Assembly (NCBI GenBank): GCA_023227945.1
Contig: JALOCC010000058.1
Location: 1 to 10,504 of the forward strand
Source: Candidatus Omnitrophota bacterium
GTDB taxonomy: Bacteria; Omnitrophota; Gorgyraeia; Duberdicusellales; 4484-171
DNA: 10,504 bases
Reading direction: 5' to 3'
Notes under the pieces: generated by a model
Databases searched by the model: none
Seen by the model: only the letters and a program-made list of their open reading frames with translations
What the model was told of the DNA's origin: nothing
Translations under genes and position numbers: made by a program
Part shown: positions 1 through 5,756 of the stretch, in pieces
Layout of the letters: every line of letters starts with the position of its first letter
How positions within the stretch are numbered: the stretch's first letter is position 1

Positions 1-102
1 AATTATACAGATTGTGTTTCAGACACTCAGAGATACAAAATGCTTGGAAACGGCTGGACAGTAGATGTCATTGCACATATCTTGAAGGGGATCAATGAAT
101 AA
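1..102 (+). CDS. C5-cytosine DNA methyltransferase, C-terminal fragment (5' end outside window)
   Basis: The reading frame is open from base 1 and stops with TAA at 100-102, giving the last 33 residues of a protein that begins upstream. It contains LGNGWTVDVI, which is motif X of C5-cytosine methyltransferases and is identical over GNGWTVDVI to the motif in the complete methyltransferase at 391-1326. In this family motif X helps form the S-adenosylmethionine pocket. The fragment therefore most likely ends a second, paralogous enzyme. The DNA encoding the shared motif differs at many third positions, so this is not a recent duplication. The stop overlaps the next gene by 8 bases. Catalytic motifs lie outside the window, so activity cannot be judged. 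Confidence 0.8.
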   Translation, partial: NYTDCVSDTQRYKMLGNGWTVDVIAHILKGINE

Positions 103-394
103 AACCGAGTATCTATTAGCATGCCTTTCTGAAGAGTGTGCCGAAGTGCAGAAAAATGTTGGCAAAGCCTTACGTTTCGGGTTAGATGACATGGACCCTA
201 ATACCAAATTGGGAACCAACGGTGAACTTATCTTAGAAGAATTCTATCATATCTGCGCTGTGGTTGAACTCTTACAAGAAGATGGAATCATTAGGAAGCC
301 AAGCGGATATTGGAAGCGTGAAATGGAAAATGATAAGAAAAAGAGGGTAACAAAGTTTATGGAATATTCAAAACAGAAGGGAACCCTGAAATGA
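95..394 (+). CDS. MazG-like all-alpha NTP pyrophosphohydrolase family protein
   Basis: This 99-residue protein resembles the small phage MazG-like proteins, which hydrolyse (d)NTPs to monophosphates and pyrophosphate with Mg ions held by an EExxE...ExxD motif. The first half is present (E13, E14, E17, in SEECAEVQK, followed by KALRFG, a common context in phage members). The second half reads ELILEEFYHICAVVELL, so the expected final Asp ligand is His52 (E49-F-Y-H52). The start ATG at 95 has a GAAGGGG ribosome site just upstream and overlaps the end of the preceding methyltransferase; the stop overlaps the next ATG as ATGA. It probably belongs to the same transcript as the methyltransferases and may tune nucleotide pools. 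The His substitution may alter metal binding or mean a non-catalytic role; that is inference. Confidence 0.7.
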   Translation: MNKTEYLLACLSEECAEVQKNVGKALRFGLDDMDPNTKLGTNGELILEEFYHICAVVELLQEDGIIRKPSGYWKREMENDKKKRVTKFMEYSKQKGTLK

Positions 395-1326
395 AGGAAT
401 ATAAAGACGGCATAACAGTACTTAGTCTTTTTGATGGAATCAGTTGCGGAAGACTTGCGTTGGAACGTGCTGGGATCAAGGTAAAGAAGTATTTTTCTAG
501 TGAAATCGACCCTTGGGCGATGATGGTTTCTAAAACACATTTCCCGGACATTATCAGAATCGGAGATGTAAACAAGGTAAGATACATGGATGGCATCCTG
601 TATACAGAAAACGGAAACTTTGATATCGGGAAAATCGATTTGCTTATCGGAGGAAGTCCGTGCCAAAGTTTTAGTCTGAACGGTAAGATGGAAGGGTTCG
701 ATGGGAAATCCGGTCTGTTTTTCCAATATGCAAGGCTTAAGAACGAATGCGATCCGACATACTTTCTTCTTGAAAATGTCGTGATGAAACCACTGTGGAT
801 TAAAACTATCAGTCTTTACTTACAGACAGGAGAACCTCGTCGGGTTAATTCGTCGCTTCTGAGCGCTCAGAAGCGACAAAGACTTTATTGGACTAATCTC
901 GTTCCTTCTGAAATTAAAGACAAGGGAATTTTCCTTAAAGACATTCTTACGGACTTTCCTAAACGTAGCTACCGTTGGTTAAGCAAAGAACAGATGCGTA
1001 AGCTTGAAATCAAAGAATACCGTTATCAAAGTATGTACAGGGTGTTGACGCCGGAAGACAAAGCGGGATGCGTAAGCGCAAGCGGATTCTGCAATAGTCA
1101 GGACAACAAGGTAAGGATTGGCGACGGTATTCGCTATCTGACAAATGAAGAGAACGAAAGGCTTCAGACTCTGCCATATGGATATACCAGCGGCATTCCA
1201 GAATCAAAGAGGAAACACTGCATCGGTAATGGATGGACGGTTGACGTTATCTCAGAATTCTTCAAAAAAATCGGAACGGAAGTCTATCAACAGACGGAAA
1301 TGTTCACGCCAGAAGAAATCATATAA
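391..1326 (+). CDS. DNA (cytosine-5) methyltransferase
   Basis: A complete 311-residue enzyme that should transfer a methyl group from S-adenosylmethionine to C5 of cytosine in DNA. The motifs are in family order: motif I LSLFDGISCGRLALERAG (about 11-28, cofactor binding), an acidic SSEIDPWA (about 36-43), motif IV GGSPCQSFS with catalytic Cys91, motif VI ENV (128-130), motif VIII QKRQRLYWTN (about 160-169) and motif X GNGWTVDVI near the C terminus. The region between VIII and X is short, so the target-recognition domain is compact and the recognition site cannot be predicted. The start overlaps the MazG-like stop (ATGA), with AGAAGGGA upstream. No restriction endonuclease gene lies next to it, so it is more likely an orphan phage methyltransferase protecting DNA from host restriction than half of a restriction-modification pair. 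The Vsr-like protein at 2224 belongs to the intein system. Confidence 0.95.
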   Translation: MKEYKDGITVLSLFDGISCGRLALERAGIKVKKYFSSEIDPWAMMVSKTHFPDIIRIGDVNKVRYMDGILYTENGNFDIGKIDLLIGGSPCQSFSLNGKMEGFDGKSGLFFQYARLKNECDPTYFLLENVVMKPLWIKTISLYLQTGEPRRVNSSLLSAQKRQRLYWTNLVPSEIKDKGIFLKDILTDFPKRSYRWLSKEQMRKLEIKEYRYQSMYRVLTPEDKAGCVSASGFCNSQDNKVRIGDGIRYLTNEENERLQTLPYGYTSGIPESKRKHCIGNGWTVDVISEFFKKIGTEVYQQTEMFTPEEII

Positions 1327-1345
1327 GAACTATACCTAAGTTCTT
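1325..1345 (+). other. Small inverted repeat between methyltransferase and GMPR/IMPDH genes
   Basis: AAGAACT at 1325-1331 can pair with AGTTCTT at 1339-1345 around a 7-base loop. It covers the stop codon of the methyltransferase and is followed by TTAAAA. The stem has only two G-C pairs and no real T-run, so it is at best a weak terminator or RNA-processing element. Confidence 0.3.
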
Positions 1346-1365
1346 TAAAAGTAGGAATTGAAATA

Positions 1366-2184
1366 ATGATCAAAACAAAACCTTTATATTCTTTTTCTGA
1401 TATCGTTATGCTACCAGCCTCTGTTTCTTATATCGATAGCAGAAGTCAGTGCAATGTTTACTCAAGGTCTGACGGAATGTTGCCGCTCATTACCGCACCG
1501 ATGTTTAGTGTTATCGACGTCAATAGTTTCCAGCAGTTTATAAATAATTCCATCAATGTCTGTCTTCCGCGAACCGGAAGGGACAAGTGGGTGAAAAAGA
1601 CAGAATCTTTTCTTATTCAAAGCTATGGTCTTGACGAATTTAAGAGTTTGGTAGAAGAATGGTCAAAAGAGGACAATACTGTCAGACACTATGCCCTTAT
1701 TGATATCGCAAACGGTCATATGAACAAACTTCTTCAGGTCATAAAAGATTCCAAAAAAAGGTTTGGAGACAGATTATGGATTATGGTCGGAAACGTGGCG
1801 TTACCAGAGACTTTCGTCAATCTTGCGGAGGCAGGAGCCGATGCTGTGCGTTTAGGGATCGGCACTGGAAATGCGTGTTTTGTTGATGGAACGAAAATCA
1901 CGCTCCATGATGGGAAAACAGAAAAAATAGAAAACATCAAAACAGGAGAAATGGTTAAAACACATATTGGACAAAATGAGGTTGTTTGTAAAGCAAGATT
2001 TAAAAACAAAAAGAAGATTCTTACAATTAATAAAGAGATCACCTGCACCGAAGAACATAAATTTTGGGTAGTAGAGAAAGAAGATGCACAATTTGTTACT
2101 GACGAGAACATAGAAAAATATGCAAAATGGGTGGAAGCGAAAGACTTAGACGAAAGTAAACATTTTTTGATAAAAACGGCATAG
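1366..2184 (+). CDS. GMP reductase/IMP dehydrogenase, N-terminal half fused to split-intein N part
   Basis: Residues 1-170 are the N-terminal part of a GMP reductase/IMP dehydrogenase barrel: SFSDIVMLP near the start, PLITAPM (40-46), DIANGH (113-118), GNVALPETF, and AGADAVRLGIGTG (156-168). The last of these is the loop that leads to the catalytic cysteine. Instead of continuing, the protein changes at Cys171 to an intein N-terminal part (102 residues) that ends at a TAG stop. No CBS domains are present. The rest of the enzyme is encoded at 3210-3878, where the sequence resumes with CTTSANSSVHYP. Alone this half should be inactive; trans-splicing would give 170+180 residues. YYGMS in the other half favours GMP reductase (GMP to IMP, NADPH) over IMP dehydrogenase, but I cannot settle which. 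A GGAATT-type ribosome site precedes the ATG. Confidence 0.9.
   Translation: MIKTKPLYSFSDIVMLPASVSYIDSRSQCNVYSRSDGMLPLITAPMFSVIDVNSFQQFINNSINVCLPRTGRDKWVKKTESFLIQSYGLDEFKSLVEEWSKEDNTVRHYALIDIANGHMNKLLQVIKDSKKRFGDRLWIMVGNVALPETFVNLAEAGADAVRLGIGTGNACFVDGTKITLHDGKTEKIENIKTGEMVKTHIGQNEVVCKARFKNKKKILTINKEITCTEEHKFWVVEKEDAQFVTDENIEKYAKWVEAKDLDESKHFLIKTA
1876..2181 (+). other. Split intein, N-terminal fragment (IntN)
   Basis: The coding DNA for residues 171-272 of the preceding protein. It begins with the nucleophile Cys1 in CFVDGTKI (splicing block A), contains the block B motif TCTEEHKFWVV with the T-x-x-H signature, and ends shortly after YAKWVEAKDLDESKHFLI. That tail closely resembles, from memory, the end of the N fragment of the IMPDH-1 split intein described from metagenomic phage-like DNA. 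It stops before the intein C-terminal blocks F and G, which are supplied by the protein starting at 3210. Length (102 residues) fits the N part of naturally split inteins. It is AT-rich by eye compared with the flanking extein. Confidence 0.9.
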
Positions 2185-2213
2185 GAGCTGGATGTATATG
2201 TTTTTCGCCAAGC

Positions 2214-2219
2214 AAGGAG
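2214..2219 (+). promoter_or_regulatory. Ribosome binding site of the homing endonuclease
   Basis: AAGGAG lies 4 bases before the ATG at 2224 in the spacer that follows the IntN stop codon. It supports independent translation of the endonuclease rather than read-through from the intein half, although both are in the same reading frame (separated by the TAG at 2182-2184). Confidence 0.65.
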
Positions 2220-2223
2220 TAAA

Positions 2224-3228
2224 ATGAAAGAGATTAAATGTCTTGTTTGCAATAAAGTAATCAAAGGAGAAAAAGAACAATATGTATTAAGAGATTTTTA
2301 TAAACATCTTAGAGTTTCACACAGAATGAAAAGGGGTGATTATTTTATCCTGTATGAATTAGATGGTAAAACGCCACTCTGTCATTGTGGGTGTAGTACC
2401 CCTGTTACGACAAAGAAAGGGTGGAATATTTGGCACAAATATTATGGGGATCACAAAAATAGAATGCCCCCGTCTCAAGAGACAATTGACAAATTAAAGA
2501 TGAGTGCGGCACAAAGAAAAAGTGATTTGTTGTATTATAAAGATGTTGACAAGAATCTTCTCAAAGCTTCGTTCGATGATTTTAAAAATTCAAGAATGAA
2601 CTTGTCTTCTCTTTCTGAAAAATATGATTATGACAAAAGGACTTTAAGGGACATGTGGATAGCTTTTGGATTTTGCACTACACAGGAATATAAAAGAATT
2701 GGTGCAAAAAACAATTCAATCTTGGGAACAAAAGCCAAAAGAGAAAAAATTGAAAAAGAGAAATCATTTTATCGTGAAGTTTATGACTTTATACATAGCA
2801 ATCCATACTTATTTACAATGAGAGAAGTGAATAGGAAATTCGGATTCAAGTACACAGACACAACTATGCTGAAAAATCTTATGTTTTTGTTCGGGGAAGA
2901 AAATGTCGTACCATTTTTGAAATGCGGATATGCGTCGAAAGAAGAAGATTTTTTCTTCAAAATTTTGCGGTTTTATCTTGGCGGCGCAAATGTTAAACAA
3001 GGATTTAGGTTAGAAAACAAACTATACGATGGCCTTATTTATGGTAAAATCTTAATAGAATATGACGGAGAAGGTTTTTTTCATTCTTCAAAAGAAGAAC
3101 AAGAAAACGACAGAACTAAAGATCAAATTGCAGAAGACCGAGGATATGTTTTGATTCGCTTTAGTCTAAAGATGATGAAAGATATATCCTTTATTAAGGA
3201 ATTAGAAAAATGGAAAAGTTTAAGCTAG
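2224..3228 (+). CDS. Free-standing Vsr-like (EDxHD-type) homing endonuclease of the split intein
   Basis: A 334-residue protein lying between the two split-intein halves. The N terminus carries a possible C2H2-type zinc site (C6, C9, H28, H33) and a second Cys/His cluster (C53, C55, C57, H71, H77) in a PLCHCGCSTP context seen in phage Vsr-like endonucleases. A middle region (about 105-225), rich in charged helices with helix-turn-helix-like stretches (LSSLSEKYDYDKRTLRDM), probably binds DNA. The C-terminal domain fits a Vsr/PD-(D/E)XK-like EDxHD nuclease: E240/E241, D269 (LYDG), IEYDGEGFFH with D281 and H287, D296, then GYVLIRFS. In Vsr itself this fold repairs T-G mismatches. Here the position points to homing, making a nick or break in intein-less alleles. 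It has its own ribosome site, and its 3' end overlaps the IntC start by 19 bases. Confidence 0.85.
   Translation: MKEIKCLVCNKVIKGEKEQYVLRDFYKHLRVSHRMKRGDYFILYELDGKTPLCHCGCSTPVTTKKGWNIWHKYYGDHKNRMPPSQETIDKLKMSAAQRKSDLLYYKDVDKNLLKASFDDFKNSRMNLSSLSEKYDYDKRTLRDMWIAFGFCTTQEYKRIGAKNNSILGTKAKREKIEKEKSFYREVYDFIHSNPYLFTMREVNRKFGFKYTDTTMLKNLMFLFGEENVVPFLKCGYASKEEDFFFKILRFYLGGANVKQGFRLENKLYDGLIYGKILIEYDGEGFFHSSKEEQENDRTKDQIAEDRGYVLIRFSLKMMKDISFIKELEKWKSLS
3196..3200 (+). promoter_or_regulatory. Ribosome binding site of the IntC-GMPR/IMPDH half, inside the endonuclease gene
   Basis: AAGGA lies 9 bases before the ATG at 3210 and is embedded in the last codons of the homing endonuclease. An in-frame TAA at 3195-3197 rules out a start further upstream, so this site decides the start of the IntC protein. 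Confidence 0.6.
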
Positions 3229-3335
3229 TTGAAATTTCTTCAATAGTCGAAGAACAAATTCGAGAAGTTATGGTTAATGACATGACGGTTTTTAAAGACC
3301 ATTCTTATGTGGCAAACGGATATGTAGTTCACAAC
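3210..3335 (+). other. Split intein, C-terminal fragment (IntC)
   Basis: Codes for 42 residues ending in the splice signal VVHN followed by Cys (+1). It contains block F (NDMTVFKDHSYVANG) and block G (YVVHN|C). Penultimate His41, terminal Asn42 and Cys+1 are all canonical, so asparagine cyclisation and trans-splicing should work. The opening MEKFKLVEISSI and DHSY...VVHN match, as I recall it, the IMPDH-1 split intein C fragment pattern. It has its own ATG. Confidence 0.9.
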
Positions 3336-3878
3336 TGTACGACATCAGCGAATTCAAGCGTTCACTACCCGTTAGCTTCTCTAATCGACAATTGTTATCA
3401 AGAAAAGATGCGTTCTAATTTAAAAACAGAAATCATCGCCGATGGCGGTTTTAGTAACTTTGATCAAATTATCAAGGCAATTGGATTGGGAGCCGACAAG
3501 GTAATGTGCGGAAGTCTTTTCAACAAGGCACTTCAGAGCGCGGGAAAGACGACAGTCAGGGGAACCAACTGTATTGTTGATCAGTATTCTGAAGAAATTA
3601 AAGCCGCTTTCAAAAACGGTTTGGAGCTTGAAAAGGAATATTACGGCATGTCTACAAAACGCGCCCAACGCGAAATGGGGCATGAAGTCCTAAAGACAAG
3701 TGAAGGGATCATTAAGAAGAACCGCGTAGAATATACCCTCGGACAATGGACAGATAATTTCAAGCATTATCTTTCGACAGCAATGTCGTATACCGGGAAA
3801 ACAAACCTTGAAGTATTTCGCGGCAATGTGGATTTTAACGTCATTACGCCACAGGCGTTTCAGGCATTTATCAAATAA
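3210..3878 (+). CDS. Split-intein C part fused to GMP reductase/IMP dehydrogenase C-terminal half
   Basis: Residues 1-42 are the intein C-terminal fragment and residues 43-222 are the C-terminal part of the enzyme. The extein begins with Cys43, the catalytic cysteine of the GMPR/IMPDH loop (CTTS, family consensus CTTR), followed by VHYP, DGGFSNFDQIIKAIGLGADKVMCGSLF (phosphate-binding region, about 79-105), YYGMSTKRAQ and a flap/C-terminal region SEGIIKK...EYTLGQ...AMSYTGK. The YGMS stretch resembles GMP reductases (FYGMSS) more than IMP dehydrogenases (YRGMGS). After trans-splicing the enzyme would be 350 residues, close to GMP reductase length. The start overlaps the endonuclease by 19 bases in a different frame, so its translation may be coupled to that gene. 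Its role is purine nucleotide interconversion in infected cells; direction of reaction is uncertain. Confidence 0.9.
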   Translation: MEKFKLVEISSIVEEQIREVMVNDMTVFKDHSYVANGYVVHNCTTSANSSVHYPLASLIDNCYQEKMRSNLKTEIIADGGFSNFDQIIKAIGLGADKVMCGSLFNKALQSAGKTTVRGTNCIVDQYSEEIKAAFKNGLELEKEYYGMSTKRAQREMGHEVLKTSEGIIKKNRVEYTLGQWTDNFKHYLSTAMSYTGKTNLEVFRGNVDFNVITPQAFQAFIK

Positions 3879-3890
3879 GATGGGGATGAT

Positions 3891-4223
3891 ATGAAAGTGG
3901 ATATTTATAAACAGGGAAATTTGTTTGCAGATATTGAAAAACTTCTACCAGAAGCGCGTCTTCTCGTCGGAAGGAAGCGTCCTGATAAGGTCTTTGTCGA
4001 ATTTTCACTATACCCAAACGGATCTAAATTAAAGATTCCAGGCCGTGAAGATACCATTTTTGATCAAAGGATGTATTACAGAGAAGAAGATTGTTTTTAT
4101 TCCGTATTCTCTTGGTTGGCTGACATGTTACATACACGAATTTTGGAAATTCATAATGATTTCACGATGCAACAGATGGAAGAATTTCTTCTAAAATACG
4201 GTATGGATGAAAAAGACATATGA
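3891..4223 (+). CDS. Hypothetical protein, 110 residues
   Basis: I do not recognise this protein. It starts at an ATG with a GGGGAT ribosome site 12 bases after the GMPR/IMPDH stop, and its TGA overlaps the next ATG (ATGA). It is a soluble, mixed alpha/beta-looking sequence without signal peptide or membrane segment. A basic patch (VGRKRPDKVF, about 26-35) is followed by LYPNGSKLKIPGRED and an acidic, aromatic stretch (YYREEDCFYSVFSWLADML), then a helical C terminus. No catalytic motif is evident. Operon position suggests an accessory role during infection, but no function can be assigned. Confidence 0.75.
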   Translation: MKVDIYKQGNLFADIEKLLPEARLLVGRKRPDKVFVEFSLYPNGSKLKIPGREDTIFDQRMYYREEDCFYSVFSWLADMLHTRILEIHNDFTMQQMEEFLLKYGMDEKDI

Positions 4224-4426
4224 TTTGTAGTAATTGCAATGCGGAAATTCCTAGTGAAAAAGAAAGATACATTGAAAAAGGGAAGGTACTGTGTCCAAAA
4301 TGCCGAATACTGTATTCAGAAAAAATACAAAGTCTTTTGAATTCTGTCAGTGATGGAAAATGCGATTTTTATTCAGCCTTACAAGAAATCGATTTAATAA
4401 TCCGAATGAACGAAAGTCTTATATGA
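4220..4426 (+). CDS. Small zinc-ribbon protein, 68 residues
   Basis: The N terminus has two CxxC knuckles, MICSNCNAEI (C3, C6) and LCPKCR (C25, C28), about 18 residues apart. This spacing is typical of a zinc ribbon that binds one Zn ion through four cysteines. The remaining 40 residues look helical (IQSLLNSVSDGKCDFYSALQEIDLII). Such small zinc-ribbon proteins in phages are usually nucleic-acid- or protein-binding adaptors; the partner here is unknown. The ATG overlaps the previous stop (ATGA) and has only a weak ribosome site, so translation is probably coupled. The 3' end overlaps the next gene in the same way. Confidence 0.7.
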   Translation: MICSNCNAEIPSEKERYIEKGKVLCPKCRILYSEKIQSLLNSVSDGKCDFYSALQEIDLIIRMNESLI

Positions 4427-4668
4427 AATACAAACTGACAGCTAAAGAATTTGCTTTAAGAAGGATAGATAACCTCTTTGTCTATCTTGGAATCGACAAA
4501 GAAAACTTCTTGAAAGAAAACGGGTTTAAAACTATAGAAAGTAAAACGGGTTTTGATTTTGTGAAAATGATGTGTTTGGTATCAGAAAAGCTTGATATCG
4601 ATGTGGATTATTTTTTCGACAGATTCAGACTTGAAAAAGGAGAAGCAAAATGGACATTCAAAAAGTAA
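4423..4668 (+). CDS. Hypothetical protein, 81 residues, faintly helix-turn-helix-like
   Basis: The start is placed at the ATG at 4423, which overlaps the preceding stop as ATGA. A start 21 codons upstream would lie deep in the zinc-ribbon gene and add an unlikely leader. The protein (MKYKLTAKEFALRRIDNLF...) is charged and helical. The segment FVKMMCLVSEKLDIDVDYFFD (about 48-68) resembles the second half of Cro/C1-type helix-turn-helix domains (pattern like IAKALGVSVDYLL), but the first helix-turn-helix element is not convincing, so a regulatory function is only a possibility. The 3' end overlaps the next gene by 19 bases, where it supplies the next ribosome site (AAAAGGAGAAG). Confidence 0.65.
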   Translation: MKYKLTAKEFALRRIDNLFVYLGIDKENFLKENGFKTIESKTGFDFVKMMCLVSEKLDIDVDYFFDRFRLEKGEAKWTFKK

Positions 4669-4946
4669 GTTGGGAAAGATTCAAAGAAATAGTCAAATCG
4701 GCAGATCAAATCCTTGTAACTTCAGACAAATTCGTATGTGAAGAAGAAGAATATCGATTCTGGACTTTCCTCAACCATTTTAGCGATGATACAGAACTTC
4801 AATTCATGGCGACTGACAATGATGAGTTTTTCATCGTTGAAAAACAAGAACTCAGTTGGGACGGAACTTATTTTTCATGTAAATGTGGTGATTCTATTTT
4901 CAAAATGAAATTCAACAGGGTAATGACGACTTCGATAATTCCCTGA
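4650..4946 (+). CDS. Hypothetical protein, 98 residues
   Basis: Not recognised. It begins at an ATG preceded by a strong AAGGAG within the end of the previous gene (19-base overlap). The sequence is acidic, with a run of EEEE around 31-34 and aromatic residues (YRFWTFLNHF), then short strand-like segments and a CKCGD near the C terminus (about 77-81). The two cysteines alone do not make a zinc site. There is no signal peptide or transmembrane helix. The neighbours are other small orphans, so this could be one of the host-takeover proteins commonly clustered in phage early regions; that is inference only. Confidence 0.7.
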   Translation: MDIQKVSWERFKEIVKSADQILVTSDKFVCEEEEYRFWTFLNHFSDDTELQFMATDNDEFFIVEKQELSWDGTYFSCKCGDSIFKMKFNRVMTTSIIP

Positions 4947-4955
4947 GGCCTTAAA

Positions 4956-5198
4956 ATGTCCAATCAAAAACAGATAACCATCGCTGATTTAATCAAACAC
5001 CTTCAGAAAATGCCTCAAGATCAACTTCTGTGGTGGTATCATGATGAAAGCGGAACATACGGGCAGTATTCTGAAATGCCAGGGAAAATAGAAGACATCC
5101 AATGGTCAGAAAAATGGAAGACATGGAGAGATTTTTCTAAAACAGGATCGGGTGAAAAAAAAGAAAGTTTTTGTTATATGAAGGATATCGGGATATGA
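4956..5198 (+). CDS. Small phage protein with LIxxLQxxPQD motif, 80 residues
   Basis: The N terminus ITIADLIKHLQKMPQDQLLWWYHDESG resembles a widespread group of small phage proteins of unknown function with the pattern 'ELI..L..lP.D..v' followed by a short beta strand; this is recognition by pattern, not by a search. The remainder is Trp-rich (WSEKWKTWRDF) and ends with a basic/charged tail. The ribosome site is weak (TGAGG overlapping the preceding stop), consistent with translational coupling across the 9-base gap. Its TGA overlaps the ATG of the next gene (ATGA). No enzymatic role is suggested. Confidence 0.65.
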   Translation: MSNQKQITIADLIKHLQKMPQDQLLWWYHDESGTYGQYSEMPGKIEDIQWSEKWKTWRDFSKTGSGEKKESFCYMKDIGI

Positions 5199-5746
5199 GA
5201 CCCAAATGGACAGCACAACAGATAGAAATAGCCGTTATCAAACATTTCAATCCTAGACAGAACATAATCGTTCCGAATGTCAGTTTTGGACTTTTCGCTT
5301 ATCACGAAGCCGATCTGATTGTCCTTTCTCCGTATAACTGTGGAACCGAAGTCGAAATAAAGGTTACCGCTGCTGATATAAAGGCAGACCTTAAGAAAAA
5401 ACACGGGCATAAAGAAGAAATAATCCGTGATGTCTGGTTCGCAGTCCCGGAAGAATTAGCTGATGATCCTAATATACCATCTTATGCCGGTATTCTTTCG
5501 GTAACGAAATTAAAAACCAGAAGAGGGGGACAAAGATATCGCTGTGTCAGGAAACGGTTGCCGGTTAAGAATAAAGATTCCCGCAAGTTTTTCGACGTTG
5601 AAAGGAATAAACTTCTTAGACTCGGTTGTTTAAGGATTGTCGGGCTGAAAGAAAAGCTTGATGATAAGTCAAATAAGATAGACGAATTGAAGTCACGTAT
5701 AAAAGAACTTGAATCAAGGAAGGATACCAAACACTTTGAAGATTGA
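5195..5746 (+). CDS. MmcB-like PD-(D/E)XK nuclease-fold protein with C-terminal coiled coil
   Basis: The start at ATG 5195 is preferred over the TTG at 5171 because it forms an ATGA overlap with the previous gene and has AAGGA upstream; this gives 183 residues. Residues 20-75 contain a PD-(D/E)XK-like core: IVPNVSFGLFAYHEADLIVLS with D40, then GTEVEIKVT with E54 and K56, and a conserved-looking DIKADLKKKHGH. Glu11 in the first helix may complete the site. VWFAVPEEL and YAGILSV follow as later strands. The pattern matches the MmcB-related/restriction-like family found in phages and in bacterial DNA-repair loci, whose biochemical function is not well defined. The last 35 residues (KLDDKSNKIDELKSRIKELESR) form a heptad-like coiled coil, suggesting oligomerisation. 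Nuclease activity is inferred from the residues only. Confidence 0.7.
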   Translation: MRPKWTAQQIEIAVIKHFNPRQNIIVPNVSFGLFAYHEADLIVLSPYNCGTEVEIKVTAADIKADLKKKHGHKEEIIRDVWFAVPEELADDPNIPSYAGILSVTKLKTRRGGQRYRCVRKRLPVKNKDSRKFFDVERNKLLRLGCLRIVGLKEKLDDKSNKIDELKSRIKELESRKDTKHFED

Positions 5747-5756
5747 TAGAGACAGG

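Larger units (their letters stand above)
1876..3335 (+). mobile_element. Split intein-homing endonuclease element inserted in GMPR/IMPDH gene
   Basis: This is the whole inserted unit: IntN, a stop codon, a 39-base spacer, a free-standing homing endonuclease gene and IntC. Removing it at the protein level joins GIGTGNA to CTTSANSS, restoring a continuous active-site loop. The arrangement matches the fractured-gene class, in which a split intein replaces a continuous intein and the endonuclease is a separate gene between the two halves. The endonuclease would be expected to cut intein-less alleles of the same gene in co-infecting phages and so spread the unit by recombinational repair. The boundaries are defined by the splice junctions and are therefore precise at the coding level; homing itself is inferred. 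Confidence 0.85.

Noticed and set aside
247..726. Long open frame on the minus strand across the MazG-like and methyltransferase genes
   Set aside because: It is antisense to two well-supported genes, has no recognisable domain and a composition expected of a shadow frame.
2224..3228. Vsr-like protein as a mismatch-repair partner of the cytosine methyltransferase at 391-1326 (Dcm/Vsr pair)
   Set aside because: It lies precisely between two intein fragments, is far longer than Vsr because of its N-terminal Cys/His clusters, and fits the endonuclease known from fractured intein loci.
1366..3878. GMPR/IMPDH gene broken by a random insertion or sequencing frameshift (pseudogene)
   Set aside because: The breaks fall exactly at intein splice junctions with intact Cys1, TxxH, His-Asn and Cys+1, and each half has its own start and ribosome site, so a functional trans-splicing pair is the better reading.
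4360..4422. Upstream start for the 81-residue protein (ATG at 4360)
   Set aside because: It would overlap most of the end of the zinc-ribbon gene and adds a basic leader with no support, while the ATG at 4423 forms a standard ATGA overlap.
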